Part shown: positions 8,359 through 17,331 of the stretch, one piece after another
Position numbering within the stretch: the first letter of the stretch is position 1
Layout of the letters: the number at the start of each line of letters is the position of its first letter
Position numbers and translations under genes: made by a program
Notes under the pieces: generated by a model
Seen by the model: the letters and a program-made list of their open reading frames with translations, nothing else
Database searches by the model: none
Told to the model about the DNA's origin: nothing
NCBI RefSeq assembly: GCF_019492185.1
Contig: NZ_JAICCF010000004.1
Span: 310,001 to 374,000 of the forward strand
From: Chitinophaga rhizophila
Lineage (GTDB): Bacteria > Bacteroidota > Bacteroidia > Chitinophagales > Chitinophagaceae
Direction: 5' to 3'
DNA: 64,000 bases

Positions 8359-9086
8359 AGTTTCAGCTTTTTGAATATAAACTCAGGTATAGATTTGATA
8401 ATAAGCATAATATAACGCCAGAACCACTTCGTATAGATGACATTCTTTTTTGCCTTTACTGCTTTATAAATATCAGTCGCTACGTCCTGCGGTTGCGCCG
8501 TCAGCAGCGGGGGTAATTTCAGGTTTTCCGTCATACGGGTATAGACAAACCCGGGTTGTACGCTCAGCACATGAACACCTTTATGAAACAGGCGATTGCG
8601 TAATCCGCTCAGGTATGCGGTGAAGCCTGCTTTGGCACTGCCATACAGATAGTTACTCTGCCGGCCCCGTTCTCCGGCTACTGAACTGATGCCAACGATA
8701 GTTCCGGTACCCCGGCTGGCATAATCTTCTGCAACGATGTTCAACACAGACACCGCTCCGGTATAGTTGGTATGGAGAATACGGCTCGCTTCCTGCCAGT
8801 CGGTCTGTCCTTTTTCCTGCGAACCCAGGTACCCGAATACCGCAATAGTAATATCCGGTTTGGCGGTCAGCGAGTTATAAAAAGCCCCATGGCTGTTAAA
8901 ATCAGTAGCATCGAAGGCATAGGAACTGGCCTGCACCTGGTAGCGGATGCGCAGGTCCTGCTCCAGCGCGGAGAGGGCCGAGACATTCCTGGCAGCCAGT
9001 TGAATATCATATTTGTTACCGGCGAACTGGCGGGCTATGGCCACAGCCATATCTGACCCAGCTCCCAGAATAAGAACAGTAGGCAT
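8355..9086 (-). CDS. SDR family oxidoreductase, DprE2-like
   Basis: 243 residues, close to the 254 of mycobacterial DprE2. The N-terminus VLILGAGSDMAVAIA holds the NAD(P)-binding glycine motif (8-14), with the SDR catalytic residues Ser134/135 (VGISSVAGERG), Tyr148 and Lys152 (YGSAK). A basic, hydrophobic tail could bring it to the membrane. DprE2 reduces the 2-keto intermediate left by DprE1 to give the arabinose epimer on the lipid carrier. Immediately follows the DprE1-like gene (34-bp gap) and overlaps the HAD gene, which is why I prefer this role over a generic SDR. Confidence 0.85.
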   Translation of the reverse strand: MPTVLILGAGSDMAVAIARQFAGNKYDIQLAARNVSALSALEQDLRIRYQVQASSYAFDATDFNSHGAFYNSLTAKPDITIAVFGYLGSQEKGQTDWQEASRILHTNYTGAVSVLNIVAEDYASRGTGTIVGISSVAGERGRQSNYLYGSAKAGFTAYLSGLRNRLFHKGVHVLSVQPGFVYTRMTENLKLPPLLTAQPQDVATDIYKAVKAKKNVIYTKWFWRYIMLIIKSIPEFIFKKLKL

Positions 9087-9120
9087 ATAATTGATGTCGG
9101 TATTTTATAATGGTGGTCGT

Positions 9121-10452
9121 TTATTGTGTCAGCAGTAATCTGTCTGATTGCACTGAACGGAACAACTTATCACCGTTGTACGTTTTAATGATATCGGCAA
9201 ACTTTTGCGCGTTGGGGTAGCTTTGCCAGAAAACTTCCTGTTTCATGCGGGCATCCTTTGTCAGATAGAGCCTTCCGCCATATTGCAGCACGATCTCATC
9301 CAACTGATCCAGAAATTCAAACAATCCTTTGCGTACGGGGAAGTCAAGTGCCAGCGTATACCCCTCCATCGGAAACGAAATCAGGTCGTTCTGCTTACCA
9401 AACACTTTCAGTACGGCCAGGAAGGAGCCCAGGCCCGCGTCGCTGATACGTTTGAGAATGGCAACCAGGCCTTCTTTCTTTTCCAGCGGCAGTACAAACT
9501 GATATTGTACAAAGCCGGCCTTACCATAACCACGATTCCAGTGCAGGATAGCATCCAGCGGATAGAAGAATGGCTCGTAAGGAATGACATTGTTGATTTC
9601 CCGTTTCGTATTTTTGAGGTAATATAACCAGTTAAATGCCTTAACAGTCAGCGTGTTAAGCGTAAAGGAGGGGAGGTTGAACGGCATGGACAGCTTCCGT
9701 TTCTGCCCAAGTTCCAGCGGTGCTTTACGTTGCTGTTCATTCAATTCTTCCGGAGTTGCATGCTCTCCTACGATCAATATACCACGGCCAAAGGCGTCGC
9801 CTTTCTGCAGACAGTCAATCCAGGCCATGGAATAGGTATAAGCGCTGTATTCTTCAAAGAGACGGATCAGATCTTCCAGGTTTTTGGCTTTGATCTGCTT
9901 TTGCCGGATGTAGGCCGTACCAATCTTCTTCAGTCCGAACTTTACCCTAGTAATAATACCAGTTAGTCCCATGCCACCACAGGTAGCCCAGAAAAGGTCT
10001 GGCTCTTTTTCGGCAGAACAGGTGATCGTCTCTTTATTACCGGTAATAACATCCATTTCAATGATATGCCTGGAGAAAGAACCGTCAACATGGTGATTCT
10101 TTCCATGAACATCCGAAGCCACTGCACCACCAATAGTAATAAACTTGGTTCCCGGCGTTACCGGCAGAAACCATCCTTTGGGAACTATAATGTCGAGAAT
10201 CTGATCGAGTGTGATACCTGACTGACATTCAAACACGCCATTGGTCGTATCGAAAGCCAGTACCTTATCATATTTAAGGGTGGAAACACTGTGCTTTGCC
10301 AGTGAAGCGTCGCCATAACAGCGACCATTGCCGCGGGCGATAACAGATGAATGAGCAGATATAAAATCCTGCACCTGATCTTCCTGAGAAAAAGTTGACT
10401 CGTCACAGGAGATTGCGGGGTAGTTGCCCCAGTTAGCTAACCGTCTTTCCAT
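9121..10452 (-). CDS. FAD-linked oxidoreductase, DprE1-like polyprenylphosphoryl-ribose oxidase
   Basis: 443 residues of the VAO/PCMH flavoprotein fold. Landmarks shared with mycobacterial DprE1: ARGNGRCYGDASL near 39-51 (FAD pyrophosphate loop), VTPGTKFITIGGAVASD, HGKNHH at 116-121, DLFWATCGGMGLTGII, and GGRLYLTKDAR near 392-402, whose Lys399 corresponds to the active-site lysine. It would oxidise C2 of the lipid-linked ribose to the keto intermediate. The position of the cysteine that benzothiazinones attack in M. tuberculosis reads Ala368 here (LALDFP instead of ICVDFP, as I recall it). The ATG shares one base with the stop of the UbiA gene (TAATG), showing tight coupling. Confidence 0.88.
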   Translation of the reverse strand: MERRLANWGNYPAISCDESTFSQEDQVQDFISAHSSVIARGNGRCYGDASLAKHSVSTLKYDKVLAFDTTNGVFECQSGITLDQILDIIVPKGWFLPVTPGTKFITIGGAVASDVHGKNHHVDGSFSRHIIEMDVITGNKETITCSAEKEPDLFWATCGGMGLTGIITRVKFGLKKIGTAYIRQKQIKAKNLEDLIRLFEEYSAYTYSMAWIDCLQKGDAFGRGILIVGEHATPEELNEQQRKAPLELGQKRKLSMPFNLPSFTLNTLTVKAFNWLYYLKNTKREINNVIPYEPFFYPLDAILHWNRGYGKAGFVQYQFVLPLEKKEGLVAILKRISDAGLGSFLAVLKVFGKQNDLISFPMEGYTLALDFPVRKGLFEFLDQLDEIVLQYGGRLYLTKDARMKQEVFWQSYPNAQKFADIIKTYNGDKLFRSVQSDRLLLTQ

Positions 10453-11366
10453 TACTCAAAAAAACTTTTGTTAGTGGGTAAATAAATAATCACATAAAAA
10501 CTCAGCACCCACAGGAGTATGGTTAATTGAATGAAACGGTCTTTGTATAGGATTTTGGTCGGAGAACCTGTATTATTCTCCACATATGTTATTTGCAAAT
10601 ATCGTAATAATCCACCAATTACAAAAAGACATGTATAATAAAGGCGGTAAGTACCAAAGCGCGCCATCGTTTCCGGAGCCATGGTGTACATCAGGTAAGC
10701 CACGATGATCACCGCCGACACCAGCGCCAGCATCACGTTCATAAAGTCCATGTTATAACCTTTCACCGCCTTCCGCATATCTTTTCCTGACTCGGTTTTG
10801 ATCAGCACATCATCTCTTCTTTTGGCAATCGCCATAAACAACGCCAGTAGAAACACCATGATCATCAGCCATTCAGATACAGCTACTGTTGCAGCCACGC
10901 CACCAGCCTTCACCCTCAACACAAAGCCAGCCGAAAGAATCAGGATATCCAGGATAGAGATGTTCTTCAGTCCGAAGGAATATAATAGGTTGATAATAAA
11001 GTAAATACCGATTACAAAGGCAAACTTGGGTTTCACATACCAGGCTAATAGTCCGCCAATAACCAGACACAATACAAAAAATACCAGTGCTGCAGGTTTA
11101 GATACTGCACCGGATGCAATAGGACGTTTACACTTTACCGGATGTATCCGGTCTGCTTCCACATCTTTATAATCATTAATAATATAGATACTGCTGGCCA
11201 CAAGACTGAATGCAAAGAATCCGATCAATAGTTCGACAACTTTCTCCAGATTAAAAATTTCGCCCGCAAAGAAAAGGGGAATGTACAGGAAGAGATTTTT
11301 TGCCCAATGGGAGGGTCTTAACAGTTTTAAATATTGCACGGGGATATAACTTATAGTTAATGCCAA
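10452..11366 (-). CDS. UbiA family polyprenyl-phosphate phosphoribosyltransferase (DPPR synthase-like)
   Basis: An integral membrane protein of ~300 residues with eight to nine helices. LRPSHWAKNLF near the N-terminus, NDYKDVEADRIHPVKCKRP (64-82) and YSFGLKNISILDI are hallmarks of the Rv3806c branch of UbiA prenyltransferases, which move 5-phosphoribose from PRPP to polyprenyl phosphate, and not of the quinone branch. First gene of a four-gene operon. The annotated frame begins with TTG at 11366; GTG at 11339 starts nine residues later and is equally plausible. A weak -7-like TATCTTGG overlaps the TTG, which favours the later start. Confidence 0.87.
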   Translation of the reverse strand: MALTISYIPVQYLKLLRPSHWAKNLFLYIPLFFAGEIFNLEKVVELLIGFFAFSLVASSIYIINDYKDVEADRIHPVKCKRPIASGAVSKPAALVFFVLCLVIGGLLAWYVKPKFAFVIGIYFIINLLYSFGLKNISILDILILSAGFVLRVKAGGVAATVAVSEWLMIMVFLLALFMAIAKRRDDVLIKTESGKDMRKAVKGYNMDFMNVMLALVSAVIIVAYLMYTMAPETMARFGTYRLYYTCLFVIGGLLRYLQITYVENNTGSPTKILYKDRFIQLTILLWVLSFYVIIYLPTNKSFFE

Positions 11367-11424
11367 GATACGACTGATTACCGAACAACCATGCCAGGAA
11401 ATGCTTATTTCGGGTAAATTCTAC

Positions 11425-11432
11425 TATTTTTG
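11425..11432 (+). promoter_or_regulatory. -7 box for the GT-C-like gene
   Basis: TATTTTTG fits TAnnTTTG and lies about 50 bases before the ATG at 11485. Confidence 0.55.
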
Positions 11433-11484
11433 AGCCCGTTCATGTTTATTTGTACTCGATTTCATCATTTTATTACCCCTTTTT

Positions 11485-13182
11485 ATGCCATCGACTCTTG
11501 CTCCGTTCAACCGTAAAGGTGCATTGATAACGGAATTACTGGTTATTATCTGTCTGGCCCTGGTGCCGTTGTTTGTCACGTTTCCGTACAGGGTGAATAT
11601 CTTTCTTTCCTGGGAAGGGGCTTACCGGATCTCACAAGGACAAATTCCCTACAAAGATTTCGGACTCCCGCTCGGCTACGGCTTCTGGCTCATGCCCGCC
11701 TTGTTTTTCAAGCTGTTCGGTCCACAGCTGATCTCTTTGGTAAAGGCCCAGGTATTCATGAATATTCTGGCCGGATTGTCATTCCGCTATATCCTGCAAA
11801 GCCTCAACGTCAGACCGGCCATCAGGGTATTATCTGTGTTACTGTTCGTATTATCTTATTCGTTCTTTAACTTCTGGCCCTGGTACAACCAGACCGTTAT
11901 TGTCTATGAACTGATCGGACTGGCCTTCCTATTCCGCTTCCTGATGGGCCCCGGTGGTAAGCTGCGCTATGTGTTTCTTTTTCTGGCCGCTGCGTTTACG
12001 TTCCTGTCCTTTTTTACCAAACAGGATGGTGGCGGACTCGCCTTGTTGCTCGCCCTGGCATTACTCGGCTACAACGCTTTTGTGACAAAAAGATGGCTCG
12101 ATGTGCCGGTATTTCTCGCATTTTATGGCCTGGTAGCGGCTGCATTTATTGTACCCTTGCTGCCTTACGGTTTTGGCTATTGGTTCAATCATGGACAGGC
12201 TCCGCATAACTCACGCCTATCATTATATGATATACTCTCCGAAATAATGGGTGCATCTCAATGGATTAAGTTCTATTTTGTAATGGTGGTTGTGTGCCTG
12301 GCACCTGTTTTTCCCGACTGGAAAGGGTTCCTGGTGAAAAGAGAAGCGATGTTGTTCACTTTACTGACCCTGGGTATACTGGTCGAAGCGGCTATATTTC
12401 AGGTAACCAGTTACACACCGCCTGATAACAATATCTTCTTCCACGCATTCGCTTTCGCATTCATTGCTAGTAGATTAAGCGAGCAACTGCACCTGCAGCT
12501 TGAACGTTGGGGCGCTTTCACATTAACGGCGGCACTTGTATTATTATGGTGGTCCGGATCTTTCTGGAAATACCTTGACAGAATTGTCGCCCGTATTGTT
12601 CCTCACGAACAGGTCATTGCGGGGAAAGCGAGCGCAACAACTGTGGATAGTTCTTCCTATGCGATCTACAATCCGCAGATTAGTGCCACAGGTGAGAACG
12701 TAGTATCCCGTAATAATTTCATGCTGAACACCGACACTACCGACGTGCCGGTAGAGAAATGGATCTTCTCTGATCTCTGGGCATTTGAAAAGATCTATAT
12801 GCCGCCATCTACCGTTGAAGGTATGAAAAGACTGATGGCCATGCCTGTTGTAAAGGAGAAGAAAGAAGCGCTTAAACTGCTGAATATGACCGAGCTGACG
12901 CCATTGGCACAAGCAATGCCATATCAGCTGGAGACAGGCAGTGACTATCCATTATGGTATCACTTGGGAGTAGGCATGTTTAACCGGCAGCTGGAGATGT
13001 TCAGTAACAAGGTGAAAAACCATCACTACGATGTGGTGTTATATGAATATGCGCCTGGTAATAACAACTTTTTCCCTTTTGCATTAAGATATGAACTACA
13101 GCAGCACTACCGGAAGGTAGACGAGTTTCTGGCACCTAGACGTCCGACAAACGCCATCATTGAAGTGTTTGTGGCGAAATAG
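11485..13182 (+). CDS. Multi-span membrane protein, probable GT-C glycosyltransferase
   Basis: 565 residues with roughly ten transmembrane helices in the first 370 residues and a soluble C-terminal part. After the first helix comes a loop INIFLSWEGAYRISQGQIPYKDFG type stretch (acidic residue, then GQIPYKDF), which is typical of the PMT/ArnT-like GT-C family in Bacteroidota, where the first periplasmic loop carries the catalytic acidic residue. Such enzymes use polyprenyl-phosphate sugars as donors on the periplasmic face. Its position head-to-head with an operon predicted to make polyprenyl-phospho-arabinose makes it a good candidate acceptor-side arabinosyltransferase. That link is inference; no specific family was recognised with certainty. 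Confidence 0.65.
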   Translation: MPSTLAPFNRKGALITELLVIICLALVPLFVTFPYRVNIFLSWEGAYRISQGQIPYKDFGLPLGYGFWLMPALFFKLFGPQLISLVKAQVFMNILAGLSFRYILQSLNVRPAIRVLSVLLFVLSYSFFNFWPWYNQTVIVYELIGLAFLFRFLMGPGGKLRYVFLFLAAAFTFLSFFTKQDGGGLALLLALALLGYNAFVTKRWLDVPVFLAFYGLVAAAFIVPLLPYGFGYWFNHGQAPHNSRLSLYDILSEIMGASQWIKFYFVMVVVCLAPVFPDWKGFLVKREAMLFTLLTLGILVEAAIFQVTSYTPPDNNIFFHAFAFAFIASRLSEQLHLQLERWGAFTLTAALVLLWWSGSFWKYLDRIVARIVPHEQVIAGKASATTVDSSSYAIYNPQISATGENVVSRNNFMLNTDTTDVPVEKWIFSDLWAFEKIYMPPSTVEGMKRLMAMPVVKEKKEALKLLNMTELTPLAQAMPYQLETGSDYPLWYHLGVGMFNRQLEMFSNKVKNHHYDVVLYEYAPGNNNFFPFALRYELQQHYRKVDEFLAPRRPTNAIIEVFVAK

Positions 13183-13237
13183 TAAGCTGGACTTCAAAGC
13201 TTTGTGTAGTATTTAATTACTTTTTACTCATTTTCCT

Positions 13238-14152
13238 GTGACTACTGATACTGTGTCAAATAAGCCGGATAACACAAAGCTCTGGACGTTCTTATCTGCT
13301 GTATATATTATATGGGGATCTACCTACCTGGGGATGAAAATCGCTACGGAGGTAGTTCCCCCTTTTTTGCTCTCCGCCTTCCGTTTTCTGGTAGCAGGAT
13401 CCATCATGGGACTACTTGGCTGGCGTATTGAGAAACAGCTGCCTTCCCGGCAACAGGTATTATCCGCAGCTTTTGTTGGATGGATGCTTATTGGGATTGG
13501 TAATTCCTGTACAGCGCTCGCCGTTCACTATATGCCTTCCGGACTGGTCGCCCTTATTGTGGCTGCTATACCAGTATGGTTTGTTGGCCTGGACTGGGCA
13601 TTCTTCAGCAAGCAACGTCCTACAGCGATGACTATCACAGGCATCCTTATCGGACTGGCCGGATTGTTCCTTTTATTTAATCCATTTGCCCCTCACCATG
13701 ACCGCTCTTACCCCTTATGGCCTATCGCAATCCTGGCCGGGGGATGCGCGTGCTGGGCGCTCGGTTCATTATCGGTATCCAAGCTCACTATGCCAGCACC
13801 AATTACCTCCGCGGGATTACAGATGCTGACAGGGGCAGTGTTTTGCTTCCTGATAAGCGCCATCATTGAGCCAGACGCCTGGGATACGCTCCAACATATA
13901 ACGTACAGATCAATCGCGGCCTACATCTACCTGGTGTTAATCGGTTCGCTGGTCGGCTTTACGTCTTATAGCTGGCTGACGCGTAATGCGCCTCCCAGAC
14001 TGCTCTCCACTTATGCATACGTGAACCCTATCGTGGCGCTGTTCCTGGGATGGGCCATCGGCCATGAAAATCTTTCCTCTCAGGCATTACTTGCCTGTGT
14101 GATCGTTATCGGTGGCGTCGTGCTGATGACATTGCGTAAGCGAAAAGCTTGA
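13238..14152 (+). CDS. EamA/DMT superfamily permease
   Basis: 304 residues, ten predicted helices in two five-helix EamA repeats. The N-terminal AVYIIWGSTYLGMKIA and PPFLLSAFRFLVAG are the standard start of YedA/RhtA-like drug/metabolite transporters; the second repeat closes with TYAYVNPIVALFLGWAIGHE. It exports or imports a small metabolite through the inner membrane; substrate cannot be read. It starts at GTG 13238, 55 bases after the GT-C-like gene and in the same direction, so it may be co-transcribed. Confidence 0.88.
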   Translation: MTTDTVSNKPDNTKLWTFLSAVYIIWGSTYLGMKIATEVVPPFLLSAFRFLVAGSIMGLLGWRIEKQLPSRQQVLSAAFVGWMLIGIGNSCTALAVHYMPSGLVALIVAAIPVWFVGLDWAFFSKQRPTAMTITGILIGLAGLFLLFNPFAPHHDRSYPLWPIAILAGGCACWALGSLSVSKLTMPAPITSAGLQMLTGAVFCFLISAIIEPDAWDTLQHITYRSIAAYIYLVLIGSLVGFTSYSWLTRNAPPRLLSTYAYVNPIVALFLGWAIGHENLSSQALLACVIVIGGVVLMTLRKRKA

Positions 14153-14425
14153 CTCTTATTCAATAACTTCTCTTTCCTATTAATATACCCTGCTAAACGG
14201 GGCAGGGGAAATATTACCTATCGGATAAGTAAATTTCTTCCTTAAATAACTGTTTTCCAGCTATTATATACTCATCATTTCATTTCATTTATAATGGATG
14301 ATTTTTAGAGGAGATGTAGTCCGGCTGCGAAACATCGGCGGCTAGTTGCTGAAAACACTGCGTAAAGAAGACTAGTGACGTTGTTCTGCGGACCAAAGGG
14401 AATACTATACAATTCCGCATATAAA
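14153..14425. other. Spacer before the tandem repeats
   Basis: No gene. The last 55 bases (14371-14425) may be a highly decayed repeat unit (GTGACGTT...GGACC), but the similarity is weak. Confidence 0.4.
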
Positions 14426-14955
14426 GCGACGGTAAGAAGGTGGACTTGAATATAGCTAAGGTAGTCCTAGGGTAGTCGAAGCGACGGTAAGAAGGTGGAC
14501 TTAAATATAGCTAAGGTAGTCCTAGGGTAGTCGAAGCGACGGCAACAAGGTGGACTTGAATATAGCTAAGGTAATCTTAGGGTAGTCGAAGCGACGGTAA
14601 GAAGGTGGACTTGAATATAACAAGGGTAGTTCTAGGGTAGTCTAAGCGACGATAAGAAGGTGGACTTGAATACAGCTAAGGTAGTCTTAGGGTAGTCGAA
14701 GCGACGGCAACAAGGTGGACTTGAATATAGCTAGGGTAGTCCTAGGGTAGTCGAAGCGACGGTAAAAAGGTAGACTTGAATATAGCTAAGGTAGTCTTAG
14801 GGGAGTCGAAGCGACGATAAGAAGGTGGACTTAAGTATAGCTAAGGTAGTCCTAGGGTAGTCGAAGCGACGGCAACAAGATGGACTTGAACATGGCTAGG
14901 GTAGTTCAATAGTAGTCTAAGCTACGATAACACCGTGAACTTAAATATATAAAGA
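14426..14955. repeat. 55-bp tandem repeat array, nine units plus a decayed tenth
   Basis: Units start at 14426, 14481, 14536, 14591, 14646, 14701, 14756, 14811 and 14866, exactly 55 bases apart, and a degenerate one at 14921. Each unit contains in order GCGACGGTAAGAAGGTGGAC, TTGAATATAGCTAAGGTAGT and CCTAGGGTAGTCGAA. Units differ from each other by 1-9 bases, with two alternating variants of the start (GGTAAG and GGCAAC), so the array has diverged by expansion rather than being brand new. 55 is not a multiple of three and every frame has stops, so it is not coding. There are no spacers, so it is not a CRISPR. It lies between the EamA gene and the radical-SAM gene. Confidence 0.95.
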
Positions 14956-15135
14956 GTCGCCCCAAAGTGATCTGCGATATTATAATAGCTTGCAACAGAA
15001 CACGATAATGGCACTTCAGTCAACATCACCCCCCTCAATATAAAGGTACGAAAAAATAGTTAGTCGCCGAAGAAGCCCTGCTGGAAACAGATCAGCGATA
15101 TTATGAGCGGACACTACCTCTAATTAATTTAGTAT
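14956..15135. other. Spacer after the repeats
   Basis: No gene or clear -7 box. It holds GC-poor upstream sequence of the radical-SAM gene. Confidence 0.45.
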
Positions 15136-15154
15136 TTACTAAAAATATTAGTAA
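15136..15154. promoter_or_regulatory. Inverted repeat, candidate operator of the radical-SAM gene
   Basis: TTACTAA (15136-15142) and TTAGTAA (15148-15154) are perfect inverted 7-mers with a 5-base centre, 22 bases before the ATG at 15177. The size and position fit a dimeric repressor site. Confidence 0.4.
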
Positions 15155-15176
15155 TTTAGTTTCTTAGAAGATTGTT

Positions 15177-16433
15177 ATGGAGAGGATTCAGGAAAAACTC
15201 GCAATACTGGCGGATGCTGCTAAATATGATGCATCCTGTGCTTCCAGTGGTAGTAACAGAAAAAATACGACCAAGGGGTTAGGTAATGCTCACCCGGGAA
15301 TGGGCATCTGTCATTCTTATACTGCGGACGGCCGTTGCGTATCGTTATTGAAGATCTTATTGACCAATGTATGCATATACGATTGTGCATATTGTGTATC
15401 CCGGAAGAGCAATGATATCAAGCGAGCTGCCTTCACGGTGCAGGAAGTGGTGGATCTTACCATTAACTTTTATCGCCGGAACTATATTGAGGGTTTATTT
15501 CTGAGTTCAGGCATTTTCAAAGATCCGGACTATACGATGGAACGTCTGGTAAGAGTCGCCAAGAAGTTAAGGACCGAGCATAATTTTAACGGGTATATTC
15601 ATCTCAAGGCAATACCTGGTGCGAGCGATGATTTGATGCGGGAGGCTGGTTTGTACGCGGATAGGCTTAGTGTTAATCTGGAGCTGCCTACTGATGCCGG
15701 TCTGAAGTTACTGGCACCTGAGAAAAGCCGGCCGGCCATGATTCAGCCCATTCAGTTTCTCAAAAATGAGATTATCAGACTGGATGATGAGCGGAAGGTG
15801 CTGAAGAAGGTGCCGACATTTGTTCCTGCCGGACAAAGTACGCAGGTGATCGTTGGTGCAGCAGGAGAGTCAGATATGGAAATCATGCACCTGGCTTCCC
15901 GGTTTTACAGGCAGTTTGCTTTAAAACGGGTGTATTATTCAGGGTATGTGCCGATCAGTAGTGATAACAGGTTGCCAGGTTTACATAGTCAGGTGCCGTT
16001 ATTAAGAGAGAATCGTCTATACCAGGCCGACTGGCTGATGAGATTCTATGGATTTGAGCCGCAGGAGTTGCTAAATGATACACATCCGAATCTTGATACA
16101 GACATAGACCCTAAACTATCCTGGGCTTTACGAAATCTGGACAGCTTTCCTGTCGATATCAATAAGGCTGATAAGATGCTGATTGCCAGAGTCCCGGGCA
16201 TTGGTATGGAAAGTTTACGTAAAATATGTGCTGCACGAATGCATGGACCACTCGGTTGGGATCAGCTGAAGCTAATGGGTGTGCAGTTAAATAAAGCGAA
16301 GTATTTTATTACGTGTAAGGCCGGTGCACTGGAACGAAGGGATCTGACCTCTGAGCAGATCCGGCAACAACTGCTGGCGCAATCTCATAGTAAATGGGTG
16401 AAAGCGCATAGTCCGCAATTGCAGTTGTTTTAA
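15177..16433 (+). CDS. Putative DNA modification/repair radical SAM protein (TIGR03916-type)
   Basis: 418 residues. The radical SAM cluster motif CxxxCxxC is at Cys66, Cys70, Cys73 (NVCIYDCAYC), preceded by the family-specific GMGICHSYTADGRCVSLLK. Near residues 326-355, VDINKADKMLIARVPGIGMESLRKI is a helix-hairpin-helix DNA-binding segment. This combination defines the family usually named putative DNA modification/repair radical SAM protein, which is nearly always paired with a DUF4130 protein, as here (next gene, 127 bases downstream). The reaction is not known to me; the HhH domain and the partner suggest repair or editing of a damaged base. An inverted repeat precedes the start. Confidence 0.9.
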   Translation: MERIQEKLAILADAAKYDASCASSGSNRKNTTKGLGNAHPGMGICHSYTADGRCVSLLKILLTNVCIYDCAYCVSRKSNDIKRAAFTVQEVVDLTINFYRRNYIEGLFLSSGIFKDPDYTMERLVRVAKKLRTEHNFNGYIHLKAIPGASDDLMREAGLYADRLSVNLELPTDAGLKLLAPEKSRPAMIQPIQFLKNEIIRLDDERKVLKKVPTFVPAGQSTQVIVGAAGESDMEIMHLASRFYRQFALKRVYYSGYVPISSDNRLPGLHSQVPLLRENRLYQADWLMRFYGFEPQELLNDTHPNLDTDIDPKLSWALRNLDSFPVDINKADKMLIARVPGIGMESLRKICAARMHGPLGWDQLKLMGVQLNKAKYFITCKAGALERRDLTSEQIRQQLLAQSHSKWVKAHSPQLQLF

Positions 16434-16560
16434 ATGATGAATCAATATCTGAAAGATTGTCTATGCTATGAATTGCTCAATGTTATTGTCTGTCAGGCTA
16501 TCAGCGTGCTGTGGTTAGTATAGTTGGTAGTCTGCAGATAGTAACCTAAATGCTATTAAA

Positions 16561-17331
16561 ATGACTACGTGGTTGTATGATGGAAGTTTTGACGGCTTCC
16601 TTTCTGCCGTATTCGATTTATACTGGCAGAAGAAGACGGATGTTGTGATCAGGAAAGAGCAGGATCATGTGAAAGGTTTGTTTGAGAATGTCATCTTTAT
16701 GCCGACAATTACTGCGAATGCTGACAGGGTTTGGGCAGGATTAACGAAGAAGTTGACGGAAGCAGTGCTCCAGCAGCTGTTTTGTTGTTATCTGTCAGAA
16801 CTGCCTGGCGAAGAGGATAATATGGTCGGTTTTATCAGGCATGTATTTGCCAGTGAGCAGGATGTATCTGGTGATTTTGGTAATAAATACGTGCTTCATG
16901 TTACCCAGCTTTCCCGGAAGGTACACCGTGAGAAGCACCGCATGGAGGCGTTCGTACGTTTCCAGCTGACAAAAGACAATATCTATTATTCCCTGGTATC
17001 TCCGGACTACAACGTTCTACCGCTGATAGCCCGGCATTTTAAGGAAAGGTATGCAGACCAGTATTGGATCATCTATGATGAACGCAGGCGGTTCGGTATC
17101 TATTACAATCTCGATAAGGTGGAAACCATACGTTTACAGTTCAATGCAGATTATGATCCGCATTACCATACAACAGGAAATGTATGGGCACCTGAAGAGG
17201 AGCTTTATCAGCGCTTATGGAACACCTATTTCAAGGAAGCCAATATTGTAAGCAGGAGAAATCCGCGGTTACAACTGCAACATATGCCAAGGCGCTACTG
17301 GAAATATCTGACGGAAATGCGCCTGGGTTGA
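16561..17331 (+). CDS. DUF4130 protein, partner of the radical SAM protein (TIGR03915-type)
   Basis: 256 residues. The opening WLYDGSFDGFLSAVFDLY is the signature of the probable DNA metabolism protein family (DUF4130). In other bacteria this domain is fused to a UdgX-like uracil-DNA glycosylase domain and linked to the radical SAM gene, so a DNA-repair task is likely but unproven. The middle section (KERYADQYWIIYDERRRFGIYYN) is also well conserved in the family. Its stop codon directly abuts the stop of the convergent endonuclease V gene with no spacer. Confidence 0.88.
   Translation: MTTWLYDGSFDGFLSAVFDLYWQKKTDVVIRKEQDHVKGLFENVIFMPTITANADRVWAGLTKKLTEAVLQQLFCCYLSELPGEEDNMVGFIRHVFASEQDVSGDFGNKYVLHVTQLSRKVHREKHRMEAFVRFQLTKDNIYYSLVSPDYNVLPLIARHFKERYADQYWIIYDERRRFGIYYNLDKVETIRLQFNADYDPHYHTTGNVWAPEEELYQRLWNTYFKEANIVSRRNPRLQLQHMPRRYWKYLTEMRLG

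Noticed and set aside
14426-14955. CRISPR array
   Set aside because: Units are contiguous 55-mers with no spacers and no cas genes nearby.
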